Source: Oscillibacter hominis
Lineage (GTDB): Bacteria; Bacillota; Clostridia; Oscillospirales; Oscillospiraceae
Reading direction: 5' to 3'
NCBI RefSeq assembly: GCF_014334055.1
Contig: NZ_CP060490.1
Coordinates: 2,418,001 to 2,482,000, forward strand
Length of the DNA stretch: 64,000 nt
Within the stretch, counting starts at the first letter, position 1. Each line of letters opens with the position of its first letter. Positions 32,601 through 40,532 of the stretch are shown piece after piece. The notes under the pieces are model-generated. The model was given only the letters and a program-made list of their open reading frames with translations, did no database searches and was not told where the DNA came from. The translations under genes were made by a program, and so were the position numbers.

Positions 32601-34580
32601 TCAGCAGAGCTTTGCTCCGGCGGGGATTTTGTCGTCCACGATCATCAGGTTCAGACACTCCTCCCCATGCTCGGTGTGGACGGCGGAGAGCAGCATGCCG
32701 CAGGACTCCAGGCCCATCATCTTGCGGGGCGGCAGGTTTACGATGGCCACCAGCGTCTTGCCCACCAGCTGCTCCGGCTCATACCACTTGTGGATGCCGG
32801 AGAGGATCTGGCGGTCCGTGCCGGTGCCGTCGTCTAAGGTAAAGCGCAGCAGCTTGGAGGACTTGGGCACCGCCTCGCAGGCCTTCACCTTCACCGCCCG
32901 GAAATCGCTTTTGCAGAAGGTGTCAAAGTCCACGTTCTCCCCGGCAAGGGGCTCAATCTCCAGTGCGGGCTTGGAGGCGGCCTCCGCCTCCGCTTTTTTC
33001 TGCTCTTCCAGTTCTTCCAATGCCTTCAGCTCCTTTTCCATGTCGATGCGGGGGAACAGGGCCTCGCCCTTGCGGACGGAGGCGTCCTTGGGCAGCTTGC
33101 CCCAGCTTCCGGCGGACTGCCAGGTGGTCAGCCTCTCACCGGCGCCGATCTGCTCAAAGACCTTGGCCATGGACTCCGGCATGAAGGGAGTCAGCAGCAC
33201 GGCGCAGATGCGGATGGTCTCCAGCAGATTGTACATGACCATGGCCAGGCGGGGGTTGTTGTCCTCGTCCTTGGCCAACACCCAGGGCGCGGTCTCATCA
33301 ATATACTTATTGGCCCGGGCCACCACGGAGAACACCTCGCTGAGGGCGGACTGGAAGGCAAACTTCTCCATCTGCTCCTCGTAGCGCTGGCGGAGGGACC
33401 CGGCCATCTCCATCAGCTCGTGGTCCATGGGCTCCATCTTGTGTTCGGTGGGCAGGTTCCCAGCAAAGTACTTTTCCACCATGGCGGTGGTGCGGGAGAC
33501 CAGATTGCCCAGGTCATTGGCCAGGTCCGTGTTGATGGTGGAGATCAGCAGTTCGTTGGAGAAGGTTCCGTCGGAGCCAAAGGGGAACGAGCGCAGCAGG
33601 AAATAGCGCAGCGCGTCCACGCCGTAGCGCTGTGCCAGCATATAGGGGTCCACCACGTTGCCCTTGGACTTGCTCATCTTTCCGCCCTCCAGCAGGAGCC
33701 ACCCGTGGCCGTAGACGTGCTTTGGAAGCGGCATGCCCATGCTCATGAGCATGGCGGGCCAGATGATGGAGTGGAAGCGGACGATCTCCTTGCCCACAAA
33801 GTGGACGTCCGCGGGCCAGTACTTGTCGTAATCGTGGTACGCATCGTTCAAAAAGCCCAGGGCGGTGGTGTAGTTGAACAGGGCGTCCACCCACACGTAG
33901 ACCACGTGGCCCGGGTCAAAGTCCACGGGAATGCCCCAGGTGAAGCTGGTGCGGGAGACGCACAGGTCCTCCAGTCCGGGGTCGATGAAGTTCTTCACCA
34001 TCTCGTTGACGCGGCTGTGGGGCTGAAGGAAGTCGGTGTTCTCCAGCAGGTCACGGACCCGGCCGGCGTACTTGGACAGGCGGAAGAAGTAGGCCTCCTC
34101 CTCGGCGTCCACCACCTCCCGGCCGCAGTCGGGGCACTTGCCGTCCACCAGCTGGGACTCGGTCCAGAAGGACTCGCAGGGCTTGCAGTATTTGCCCACG
34201 TACTTGCCCTTGTAGATGTCGCCGTTGTCGTACATCTTCTTGAAAATCTTCTGGATGGCGGACACGTGGTAGCTGTCGGTGGTGCGGATGAAGCGGTCGT
34301 TGGAGATGTTCATCAGCTTCCACAGGTCCAGCACGCCGCCGCTGCCCTCCACGATTGCGTCCACAAACTCCTTGGGCGTGACGCCGGCGGCCTTGGCCCG
34401 GTCCTCGATCTTCTGGCCGTGCTCGTCGGTGCCGGTGAGGAACATCACGTCATAGCCCTGGAGCCGCTTGTAGCGGGCCATGGCATCGGTGGCCACGGTG
34501 CAGTAGGTGTGGCCGATGTGAAGCTTGTCCGACGGGTAGTAAATGGGGGTGGTGATATAGAATGTTTTTTTCTCTTCCAT
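32601..34580 (-). CDS. metG: Methionyl-tRNA synthetase
   Basis: Charges tRNA-Met with methionine. The product is 659 residues. HIGH is at residues 21-24 and the ATP loop KMSKS lies in GGKMSKSKGNVVDP near residue 300. A single zinc knuckle is at about 128-150 (YCKPCESFW...GKCPDCGRE). The anticodon-binding domain follows, and the C-terminal ~105 residues form a tRNA-binding OB-fold (FRAVKVKACEAVPKSSKLLR). ATG 34580 has AAAGGAG 7 bases upstream; the frame extends 6 codons further without reason. Confidence 0.97.
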   Translation of the reverse strand: MEEKKTFYITTPIYYPSDKLHIGHTYCTVATDAMARYKRLQGYDVMFLTGTDEHGQKIEDRAKAAGVTPKEFVDAIVEGSGGVLDLWKLMNISNDRFIRTTDSYHVSAIQKIFKKMYDNGDIYKGKYVGKYCKPCESFWTESQLVDGKCPDCGREVVDAEEEAYFFRLSKYAGRVRDLLENTDFLQPHSRVNEMVKNFIDPGLEDLCVSRTSFTWGIPVDFDPGHVVYVWVDALFNYTTALGFLNDAYHDYDKYWPADVHFVGKEIVRFHSIIWPAMLMSMGMPLPKHVYGHGWLLLEGGKMSKSKGNVVDPYMLAQRYGVDALRYFLLRSFPFGSDGTFSNELLISTINTDLANDLGNLVSRTTAMVEKYFAGNLPTEHKMEPMDHELMEMAGSLRQRYEEQMEKFAFQSALSEVFSVVARANKYIDETAPWVLAKDEDNNPRLAMVMYNLLETIRICAVLLTPFMPESMAKVFEQIGAGERLTTWQSAGSWGKLPKDASVRKGEALFPRIDMEKELKALEELEEQKKAEAEAASKPALEIEPLAGENVDFDTFCKSDFRAVKVKACEAVPKSSKLLRFTLDDGTGTDRQILSGIHKWYEPEQLVGKTLVAIVNLPPRKMMGLESCGMLLSAVHTEHGEECLNLMIVDDKIPAGAKLC

Positions 34581-34644
34581 GCGCTTCTCCTTTTTCACGG
34601 CGCTCCGAATGGAAGAGCGCCGGTAATGACTCAGGTAACTATGT

Positions 34645-34674
34645 ATTATATCACAAATGCTTCCAATTTTGCAA
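34645..34674 (-). promoter_or_regulatory. Promoter of metG
   Basis: On the minus strand TTGCAA (34669-34674), an 18-base spacer and a perfect TATAAT (34645-34650), 65 bases before the metG start. No T-box or S-box structure was recognised in the leader. Confidence 0.6.
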
Positions 34675-34713
34675 CTTGCTTTCCGCCGGATGGCGGAATG
34701 GCGGGAGCCGCCC

Positions 34714-34923
34714 TCACTCTTTCTCTTCCGGGACGTATTCCATGATATCTTCGACCTGACAGCTTAAAATCTGACAAAGACGGTCTAAAATAACGGTCTT
34801 CACAACCATGTCCTTCCTCAATCGGTGCAACTGTGCTTTATCAATGCCATAGTCCTTCACCAGTTTATACTGGCTGATTCCCTTCTTGTTCATGGTGGCC
34901 CACAGTCGGTCGTACCGGATCAT
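34714..34923 (-). CDS. Cro/C1-type (XRE) small transcriptional regulator
   Basis: A 69-residue helix-turn-helix protein, nearly only the DNA-binding domain. The YKLVKDYGIDKAQLHRLRKD segment is the HTH, followed by LCQILSCQVEDIMEYVP, the usual end of this family. AGGAGGTG precedes ATG 34923. Such orphan regulators often come with mobile or toxin-antitoxin genes; the neighbouring gene remnant at 34985 would fit that picture. Confidence 0.88.
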   Translation of the reverse strand: MIRYDRLWATMNKKGISQYKLVKDYGIDKAQLHRLRKDMVVKTVILDRLCQILSCQVEDIMEYVPEEKE

Positions 34924-34955
34924 ACCGCACCTCCTTTTTCCACATTGTATACAAA

Positions 34956-34984
34956 ACGCCTCTGAGCCGCAAGCTCAGAGGCGT
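34956..34984 (-). terminator. Hairpin terminator after the gene remnant
   Basis: ACGCCTCTGAG (34956-34966) and CTCAGAGGCGT (34974-34984) flank a 7-base loop, and T residues follow on the minus strand. Confidence 0.65.
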
Positions 34985-35135
34985 CTATATTTTTTCAAGC
35001 GAGGAAAGTATGCTTTCAAGGAGCTCCAATGCCTGCTTTCTCCTGGTGATATCAAGGACATACAATCGTTTCAGCAGTTCATTGCTCTTTGGCTCATAAC
35101 CTTGCGCCGCAAGGAATCCTGTGATACTATACCGT
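34985..35135 (-). pseudogene. 3' remnant of an unidentified small gene
   Basis: On the minus strand, codons from about 35135 to the TAG at 34985-34987 read GFLAAQGYEPKSNELLKRLY and VLDITRRKQALELLESILSS, which looks like genuine coding sequence (amphipathic helices, plausible codons). An in-frame TAA lies just upstream and no ATG, GTG or TTG with a ribosome site is found, so only the end of a gene seems left. It is lower in GC than neighbours and is followed by its own terminator. I do not recognise the family. Confidence 0.4.
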
Positions 35136-35175
35136 TAGGCCCGCACAGCCGGGCCAAAGAAGAAGGAGACGCCTT

Positions 35176-35232
35176 ATGAACATCCGCTTTCGTTCGGAGC
35201 TTGCCGCAAACCGGGAGGTTTGCAGGCGATAA
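35176..35232 (+). CDS. Possible 18-residue leader peptide upstream of the RNHCP gene
   Basis: ATG 35176, 6 bases after AAGGAG, encodes MNIRFRSELAANREVCRR and stops at TAA 35230. A weak promoter (TTGCGC 35102, TACTAT 35125) lies upstream. The last codons lie in a nested hairpin (CGGGAGG 35212-35218 with CCTCCCG 35245-35251; GGCG with CGCC inside). This could be a regulatory leader of the gene at 35292 or the start of a lost gene. Confidence 0.35.
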   Translation: MNIRFRSELAANREVCRR

Positions 35233-35291
35233 GCTCCCGCCAAGCCTCCCGAAGATGCGTTTGGAGCAAACGATCTTTTAGGAGGATTCCC

Positions 35292-35645
35292 TTGAATACC
35301 ACAGAAAACCACTTTGTCTGCCGCGTCTGCGGCGGCACAGCGGCGCCCACGGGCGCCGGAACCGCGCACCGCAACCACTGCCCCCACTGCCTATGCAGCA
35401 TCCACCTGGACGAGACGCCGGGCGACCGGGCCTCCCGCTGCGGCGGCGTGATGGACCCCATCTGCGTCTGGGTGCGCAGAGGCGGGGAGTGGGCCATCAT
35501 CCACCGGTGCCGCCGGTGCGGCGTGCTCCACTCCAACCGGGTGGCGGCGGACGACAACTCGTTCCGCCTTCTGTCCATTGCCGTCCAGCCGCTGGCCAAT
35601 CCGCCCTTCCCCCTGGACTATCTGAGCCGGATGGAAGACAAGTAA
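35292..35645 (+). CDS. RNHCP domain protein
   Basis: A 117-residue protein, start TTG 35292 behind TAGGAGGA. It contains the family's naming motif (HRNHCPHCLCSIHLD) at about 27-41, an N-terminal CRVCGG zinc pair and further HRCRRCGVLHSNRVAADDN, so one or two zinc-ribbon-like sites are likely. The RNHCP family is widespread in Firmicutes and Actinobacteria; its role is not established, though RNA binding has been proposed from the zinc ribbons. It fills the whole family length. Confidence 0.82.
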   Translation: MNTTENHFVCRVCGGTAAPTGAGTAHRNHCPHCLCSIHLDETPGDRASRCGGVMDPICVWVRRGGEWAIIHRCRRCGVLHSNRVAADDNSFRLLSIAVQPLANPPFPLDYLSRMEDK

Positions 35646-35680
35646 AAAAGCAGGCCGCTGCATGCAGCGGCCTGCTTTTT
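35645..35680. terminator. Bidirectional terminator
   Basis: A perfect 18-bp palindrome (arms 35645-35662 and 35663-35680) with A-run and T-run at its ends. It separates the converging RNHCP and CpcT-like genes. Confidence 0.8.
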
Positions 35681-35682
35681 CC

Positions 35683-36222
35683 TTAGTTCGAAGGCTTGTA
35701 GCGGATGGGCTGATCGTAGCCGAAGGTCCGCTTCCCGTTGACCTCCATGGTCTCGGACACCTCCAGCTCCCGGTCTGAAAACCGCTCCCAGAGGGTGAAC
35801 TTCAGCACCGGGGAGAACATGCTGACGCTGCCGCCCTCCCAGACGCCGCCGTTGCAGGTGTAGAGGGCAGGGGTGAACTTCTCCGACGGCTTCAGCTCCG
35901 CGTAGTCCACGGTGCCCATCTGCTCATAGGTGAACGTATCCTTGCCGTATCCGGCGGGAATCTCATAGGAGGTGAGCTTCACGCCCTCCGCCTCCTCCGT
36001 AAAGAGGAAGAGGTGAGGCGAGGCGTGGGTCTTCCCCTCCGTCGTGTAGTAGCTCTCCTCCACCACAAAGACGCCCGAAAAGCCCTCCGGCAGGTGGACG
36101 ATCTTGTGGTTGCACGGGGTGTTTACGTGCCGGGCAAAGGGAACGCCCGGCGTTTGCCTGCACTGCTCCGAATTGTCGAACCGCCCGGTGAGCAGGCGGA
36201 CCAGTTCCTCTGCTTTGCTCAT
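35683..36222 (-). CDS. CpcT/CpeT-like protein
   Basis: A 179-residue protein whose start (LVRLLTGRFDNSEQCRQTPG) matches the CpcT/CpeT chromophore-lyase family, beta-barrel proteins first known from cyanobacteria. Blocks VFVVEESYYTTEGKTHASPH and LYTCNGGVWEGGSVSMFSPV fit the barrel. A spore-forming anaerobe has no phycobiliproteins, so the ligand must be different and the role is unknown. CAGGAGG precedes ATG 36222. The YcxB-like gene lies 18 bases upstream in the same direction, so they are likely cotranscribed. Confidence 0.72.
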   Translation of the reverse strand: MSKAEELVRLLTGRFDNSEQCRQTPGVPFARHVNTPCNHKIVHLPEGFSGVFVVEESYYTTEGKTHASPHLFLFTEEAEGVKLTSYEIPAGYGKDTFTYEQMGTVDYAELKPSEKFTPALYTCNGGVWEGGSVSMFSPVLKFTLWERFSDRELEVSETMEVNGKRTFGYDQPIRYKPSN

Positions 36223-36240
36223 GTGCGCTCCCTCCTCCTG

Positions 36241-36747
36241 TTATCTTCTGCCCTTGGGAAACCGGTTCTTGGGCAGGCGCTCCTTGAACATCTTGCGAAG
36301 CGCCGCGGCCTCCCGGCCCTCCAGCACCCGCTTGGGGATCATGGTGTAGACGGAGCGGCTCTCCGCAAGGAAGAAGGCCTCGTCCGTCTCCAGCCAGGTG
36401 ACGAATTTCTCCCAGGGCGTGGAGGTGACATAGCCCTCGGTCCGGTAGTCCACCCCGTCCTCGTTGAAGTCCAGGACGTGGGGCAGGTCAAAGCCCGGGG
36501 TCTTTTCGTAAATCCGGTAGGGCTGGCGGAAGTATAAAAACCCGAACATGCCCACCACGGCCACGCACAGGATGCACAGCGACACGCTCTTCCAGGCAGC
36601 GCCGAAATACACGAGATACGCCGCGCACATCACGCTCAGCACTGCCGCCAGCCACAGCTCGACCTGGGTCAGGGTCCTGGAGAGGAAGAGGTACCTGCGG
36701 TGGCAGCGCACCCACTCCTCCTTGGTATACTGAAACGAAACGACCAT
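36241..36747 (-). CDS. YcxB-like membrane protein
   Basis: A 168-residue protein. Two adjacent membrane helices lie at about 32-72 (LWLAAVLSVMCAAYLVYFGA, then SLCILCVAVVGMFGFLYF), followed by a cytoplasmic domain with GVDYRTEGYVTSTPWEKFVT and the C-terminal VYTMIPKRVLEG pattern of YcxB-type proteins (small PH-like domain). The role is not known. AGGGAAAAAGG precedes ATG 36747; the MATE gene upstream ends 12 bases earlier. Confidence 0.75.
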   Translation of the reverse strand: MVVSFQYTKEEWVRCHRRYLFLSRTLTQVELWLAAVLSVMCAAYLVYFGAAWKSVSLCILCVAVVGMFGFLYFRQPYRIYEKTPGFDLPHVLDFNEDGVDYRTEGYVTSTPWEKFVTWLETDEAFFLAESRSVYTMIPKRVLEGREAAALRKMFKERLPKNRFPKGRR

Positions 36748-36759
36748 CCTTTTTCCCTC

Positions 36760-38112
36760 CTAAGACGCAAGGCTGCCGTGGCGTTTCCACCGGCCGGCAA
36801 AATAATAGATCACAGACACCGCAAAGCCCACGGCCCAGCCCACGCCGAATCCGTAGAACATCATCTCCCGGCCCGCGTGTTCCGCCAGCAGGTACACCGC
36901 CGGCACCCGGACCAGGATCAGGGAAAACACCACGCAGATCAGGGGGAACATGCTCTCACCGGCGCCCCGCATGGCGTTGTTGAGGCAGAACATCACTGCG
37001 AACAGGGGGTAGAAGGGGAGGATGGACTTGAGGTACACGGCTCCGGCGGAGACCACCTCCGCGCTGGGGGAGAAGAAGCCCACCAGTTCATTGCGGAAGG
37101 GCATGAGCAGCGCCAGCATGGCCAGGCACCAGCCCACGCCCATGGCCACCGTGACCCGGATGCCCTGATGGACCCGGCCCTCGGACGCGCCGGCGCCGAT
37201 GTTCTGGCCCACGTAGGCCGTGACGGCGTTGGACAGGCTCTGCACCGGCAAAAAGGCCACCGCGTCCAGCTTATTGCCCACGTTGTACCCGGCGGTGAAT
37301 GCCTTGCCGTAGGTGTTGACCTTGCCCATCACCAGCATCATGCCCACGGACACCATGGCCATCTGGACCCCGGCGGGCAGGCCGATGCGCATCACATCCC
37401 CAAAGAGCTGCCGGTCGAACCGGAAGCAGAAGGGGTGAATGCCGATCTGGGGATAGACCCGGTTGATGTAGAGCACGCCGAAGATCCAGGAGAAGGCCTG
37501 GGAGAAGATGGTGGCCACCGCCACGCCCATGACCCCCCAGTGGAAGATCAGCACAAGGGCCAGGTCCAGCACAATGTTCATCACCGCCGCGATGGCCAAA
37601 AACAGCAGCGGCGTGCGGCTGTTGCCCAGGCCCTGCAAAATGCCGGCGTTGGTGTTGTAGCCGATGGTGCCAACCAGCCCGCCGCAGACGATCATCAGGT
37701 AGAGCCACGCCTCATCGTAGGCCGCCGGGTCCACCTGCAAAAGGCTCAGCAGCGGCTTGACCAGCGCAAGGGCCAGCAGCGTCAGCGGTATGGCGGACAC
37801 CACAAAGGTGGTGTAAACCGTGTCCACCGCGTCCCGGACCCGGTCCATCTTCCCGGCGCCGTAAAACTGGGAGATGACCACCGTGCCGCCGTTGGCCATG
37901 CCGGTGAACAGTGAGGTGAACATGAAGATCACGGGGAAGCCGATGCCCACCGCGGCCAGGGCGGCGTCGCCCACATAGTTGCCCACCACCCAGCTGTCCA
38001 CCATGTTGTAGAGCTGCTGGAGGAGGCTTCCCAGGAACATGGGGAGGGCAAAGAAGAAGATATGCCGCGCCGGGCTGCCCTCCGTCATGTTCCGCATTCC
38101 GGATTGTTCCAT
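36760..38112 (-). CDS. MATE family efflux transporter
   Basis: A 450-residue, twelve-helix exporter. N-terminal family block FFALPMFLGSLLQQLYNMVD (about 20-40), then VDSWVVGNYVGDAALAAVGI; the second half starts near VMRIGLPAGVQMAMVSVG. ATG 38112 (AGAAAGGG upstream) was preferred over an earlier in-frame start at 38142. It leads a probable three-gene transcript with the YcxB-like and CpcT-like genes. The substrate is unknown; drug or metabolite export is the family role. Confidence 0.92.
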   Translation of the reverse strand: MEQSGMRNMTEGSPARHIFFFALPMFLGSLLQQLYNMVDSWVVGNYVGDAALAAVGIGFPVIFMFTSLFTGMANGGTVVISQFYGAGKMDRVRDAVDTVYTTFVVSAIPLTLLALALVKPLLSLLQVDPAAYDEAWLYLMIVCGGLVGTIGYNTNAGILQGLGNSRTPLLFLAIAAVMNIVLDLALVLIFHWGVMGVAVATIFSQAFSWIFGVLYINRVYPQIGIHPFCFRFDRQLFGDVMRIGLPAGVQMAMVSVGMMLVMGKVNTYGKAFTAGYNVGNKLDAVAFLPVQSLSNAVTAYVGQNIGAGASEGRVHQGIRVTVAMGVGWCLAMLALLMPFRNELVGFFSPSAEVVSAGAVYLKSILPFYPLFAVMFCLNNAMRGAGESMFPLICVVFSLILVRVPAVYLLAEHAGREMMFYGFGVGWAVGFAVSVIYYFAGRWKRHGSLAS

Positions 38113-38247
38113 GAAAACGCCCTTTCTCTTTCCAATGTACAAATTCCCCTATAGTGTACTCTTCTTTTTCCCGTTGGGCAAGGGAGGAACTATTGTTTTT
38201 TGAGCCGCTTTCGGGTAAAATGAAGAAAACGCTATGGGAGGACCTGC

Positions 38248-39006
38248 ATGAAACTGATCTCCTGGAATGTGAACGGCCTGCGCGCCTGCCTGGGCAAGGG
38301 CTTTTTGGACTTCTGCACCCTGTCGGACCCGGATGTGATCTGCCTCCAGGAGACGAAGATGCAGGAGGGGCAGGCGGAGTTCGACCTGCCCGGCTACCAC
38401 CGCTACTGGAACAGCGCCGACAAAAAGGGCTACTCCGGTACCGCCATCTTCACCAAAACCGAGCCCCTGCGCGTCACCCGGGACTTTGGAGAGGACCTCC
38501 ACCGCCACGAAGGGCGCGTCCTCACGGCCGAGTACCCCTCGTTCCACCTGGTGTGCTGCTACACGCCCAACTCCCAGGATGGGCTCAAGCGGCTGGACTA
38601 CCGGATGCAGTGGGAGGACGACCTGCGCTCGTACCTCATGGAGCTGGACCGGGAAAAGCCGGTCATCTACTGCGGGGATTTGAATGTGGCCCATCAGGAA
38701 ATCGATATCAAAAACCCGGCGGCCAACCGCCGCAATGCCGGCTTTTCCGACGAAGAGCGCGCCAAGATGACGGAACTGCTCTCCTCCGGGTTTGTGGACA
38801 CCTTCCGCACCCTGTGGCCCGACCGGGTGGCCTACTCCTGGTGGAGCTACCGCTTCCGGGCAAGGGAGCGGAACGCAGGCTGGCGCATCGACTACTTTCT
38901 TGTGTCCCAGCGCCTGATGGAGCGGGTGAAGTCCGCGGAGATCTATGCCGAAATCGGCGGCAGCGACCACTGCCCCGTGGCGCTGGAGATCGACGCGCCG
39001 CTGTAA
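38248..39006 (+). CDS. exoA: Exodeoxyribonuclease III / AP endonuclease
   Basis: Base-excision repair enzyme that cuts at abasic sites and degrades 3' ends. The 252-residue product has all catalytic blocks: WNVNGLRA (N8), LQETK with E35, YTPNSQDGLKRLDYR, GDLNVAHQEID, GWRIDYFLVS and C-terminal GSDHCPV. GGGAGG precedes ATG 38248. It is single-gene, ending against the gpr terminator. Confidence 0.96.
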   Translation: MKLISWNVNGLRACLGKGFLDFCTLSDPDVICLQETKMQEGQAEFDLPGYHRYWNSADKKGYSGTAIFTKTEPLRVTRDFGEDLHRHEGRVLTAEYPSFHLVCCYTPNSQDGLKRLDYRMQWEDDLRSYLMELDREKPVIYCGDLNVAHQEIDIKNPAANRRNAGFSDEERAKMTELLSSGFVDTFRTLWPDRVAYSWWSYRFRARERNAGWRIDYFLVSQRLMERVKSAEIYAEIGGSDHCPVALEIDAPL

Positions 39007-39007
39007 A

Positions 39008-39042
39008 AAAAGCCGGGCGGGAGCTTTTGCTCCCGCCCGGTT
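39008..39042 (-). terminator. Terminator of gpr
   Basis: CCGGGCGGGAGC (39013-39024) and GCTCCCGCCCGG (39029-39040). On the minus strand a run of T follows, between the gpr stop and exoA stop. Confidence 0.8.
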
Positions 39043-39051
39043 GGTTCGCCT

Positions 39052-39948
39052 TCAGCTCAGAAGGGAGTTGACGTCCTCGATCTCCAGGTCCTGCAGCGCC
39101 CAGTTCAGGGCATAGCCGGCTACCTTGCTCAGCTCCCGGACCCGGCTGTCGATCTCCTGGGGCGTGACCATCAGCGGCGCTCCCTGTTTCCCCAGGGCGG
39201 GCAGGGCCGCCGTGTCGCCTCCTGCCTCCTCCACCAGGTCTTCAGCCAGGGTGGCCGCGTCCACCACCGTGGGGATGCCGATGGCGAACACCGGCACGCC
39301 CAGGGTCTTTTTGCTCAGCTCAGAGCGGCTGTTGCCCACGCCGGAGCCGGGGACGATGCCCGTGTCGCTGAGCTGGATGGTGGCGCAGACCCGCTTTAAG
39401 CGGCGGGAAGCCAGCGCGTCCACCGCCACCACAAAGTCCGGCTTGATCCGCTCCGCCGCGCCGCAGACCATCTCCGCCGACTCCAGCCCCGTGGTGCCCA
39501 ACACCCCAGTCCGCAGCACCGACACGGACCGGAAGCCGGAAAACTGCTTGGGCATGGAGCGCAGCAGGTGCCGCGTCACCAGGATGCTGTCCAGGGTCTG
39601 GGGCCCCACCGCGTCCGGCGTCATGGCCGCGTTGCCAAGGCCCACCACCAGCACCGACCCCTCCGGCGGCAGCAGCGCCTTCAGCTCCTCGCCCACGGCC
39701 CGGACGGCCCGCTCGAAAAAGCCGGCCTTCCTGCTCCAAAATTTCTCCAGGTCCACGGTCACATAGGTGCCCGCAGGCTTGCCCAGGGCCTTCTCCCCCC
39801 GCTCATCCAATATCTCCACCCGGGTCACGCCATATCCCTCCCGGCGGCTGTCGCGGGCCTTTACGCCCTGGAGCCGGGTGGTTTTTTCCGCGCTCTCCTG
39901 CCAAATCTCCCTGGCCTCCATGGCCAGGTCTGTCCGTTTCGTCCCCAT
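39052..39948 (-). CDS. gpr: Germination protease (spore protease)
   Basis: Aspartic-type protease that starts degradation of small acid-soluble proteins during spore germination. The 298-residue product begins MGTKRTDLAMEAREI, the RTDLAMEA block of the family. Core blocks GLGNAAMTPDAVGPQTLDSI, GIVPGSGVGNSRSELSKKTL and PVFAIGIPTVVDAATL are intact. Only four residues precede RTDLA, so the pro-sequence cut off in Bacillus GPR is nearly absent here. The ribosome site AAGGAG is about 15 bases from ATG 39948, longer than usual. Confidence 0.95.
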   Translation of the reverse strand: MGTKRTDLAMEAREIWQESAEKTTRLQGVKARDSRREGYGVTRVEILDERGEKALGKPAGTYVTVDLEKFWSRKAGFFERAVRAVGEELKALLPPEGSVLVVGLGNAAMTPDAVGPQTLDSILVTRHLLRSMPKQFSGFRSVSVLRTGVLGTTGLESAEMVCGAAERIKPDFVVAVDALASRRLKRVCATIQLSDTGIVPGSGVGNSRSELSKKTLGVPVFAIGIPTVVDAATLAEDLVEEAGGDTAALPALGKQGAPLMVTPQEIDSRVRELSKVAGYALNWALQDLEIEDVNSLLS

Positions 39949-40056
39949 GATTTGTGTTTAAGGCTCCTTCCTTCCACTAAATCTTGTAGATTGTTCTTAT
40001 TTTTGTCCGCAGTGGGGGAAATATGCAAAAATCTGAGGGGAATTGCGAAAAAAGGC

Positions 40057-40085
40057 TTGCAATTTTCAGGTTTTGATGCTAAAAT
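40057..40085 (+). promoter_or_regulatory. Promoter of rpsT
   Basis: TTGCAA (40057-40062), 17-base spacer, TAAAAT (40080-40085), 65 bases before the start codon. Confidence 0.65.
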
Positions 40086-40150
40086 ACTAATCTGCATGGT
40101 GGAAAGTTGTTTCACCAAAATTAGATTATCGCCTAAGGGAGGTGTATGGT

Positions 40151-40414
40151 TTGCCGAACATTAAGTCTGCCAAGAAGCGCGTTCTGGTGGCAGAGATGAG
40201 AAACGCCCGCAACCGGGCCGAGAAGTCCGCGCTGAAGACCGCCATCAAGAAATTCGAGGCTGCTGCCGAAGAAGGCAATCGCACCGAGGCCGATGGCGCT
40301 TTCAAAGTTGCAGTGAAAAAGGTCGATCAGGCTGTTGCGAAGGGCGTTCTGCACAAGAACAACGCTGCTCACAAAAAGAGCGCTATGGCCCTCAAGCTCA
40401 ACCAGATCGGTTGA
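40151..40414 (+). CDS. rpsT: 30S ribosomal protein S20
   Basis: An 87-residue, Lys/Ala-rich three-helix protein of the small subunit that binds 16S rRNA. It begins (M)PNIKSAKKRVLVAEMRNARN and ends NNAAHKKSAMALKLNQIG, standard for S20. The start is TTG 40151 behind GGGAGGTG; a GTG 9 bases upstream would add three non-conserved residues. TTG starts on rpsT are known to weaken initiation and allow autoregulation in E. coli. Confidence 0.97.
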   Translation: MPNIKSAKKRVLVAEMRNARNRAEKSALKTAIKKFEAAAEEGNRTEADGAFKVAVKKVDQAVAKGVLHKNNAAHKKSAMALKLNQIG

Positions 40415-40426
40415 TCGAGCCAAACG

Positions 40427-40461
40427 AAAAGGACATCCAACTTTGGATGTCCTTTTTTCTT
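40427..40461 (+). terminator. Rho-independent terminator of rpsT
   Basis: AAAAGGACATCCA and TGGATGTCCTTTT with loop ACTT, followed by further T. Confidence 0.85.
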
Positions 40462-40532
40462 TTACGCCTGACGGCAGACGCCTGGCTTTTCTGACCAACG
40501 GGCCGTCCAGGCCCTGGCGGGCAGCAGCTCCG

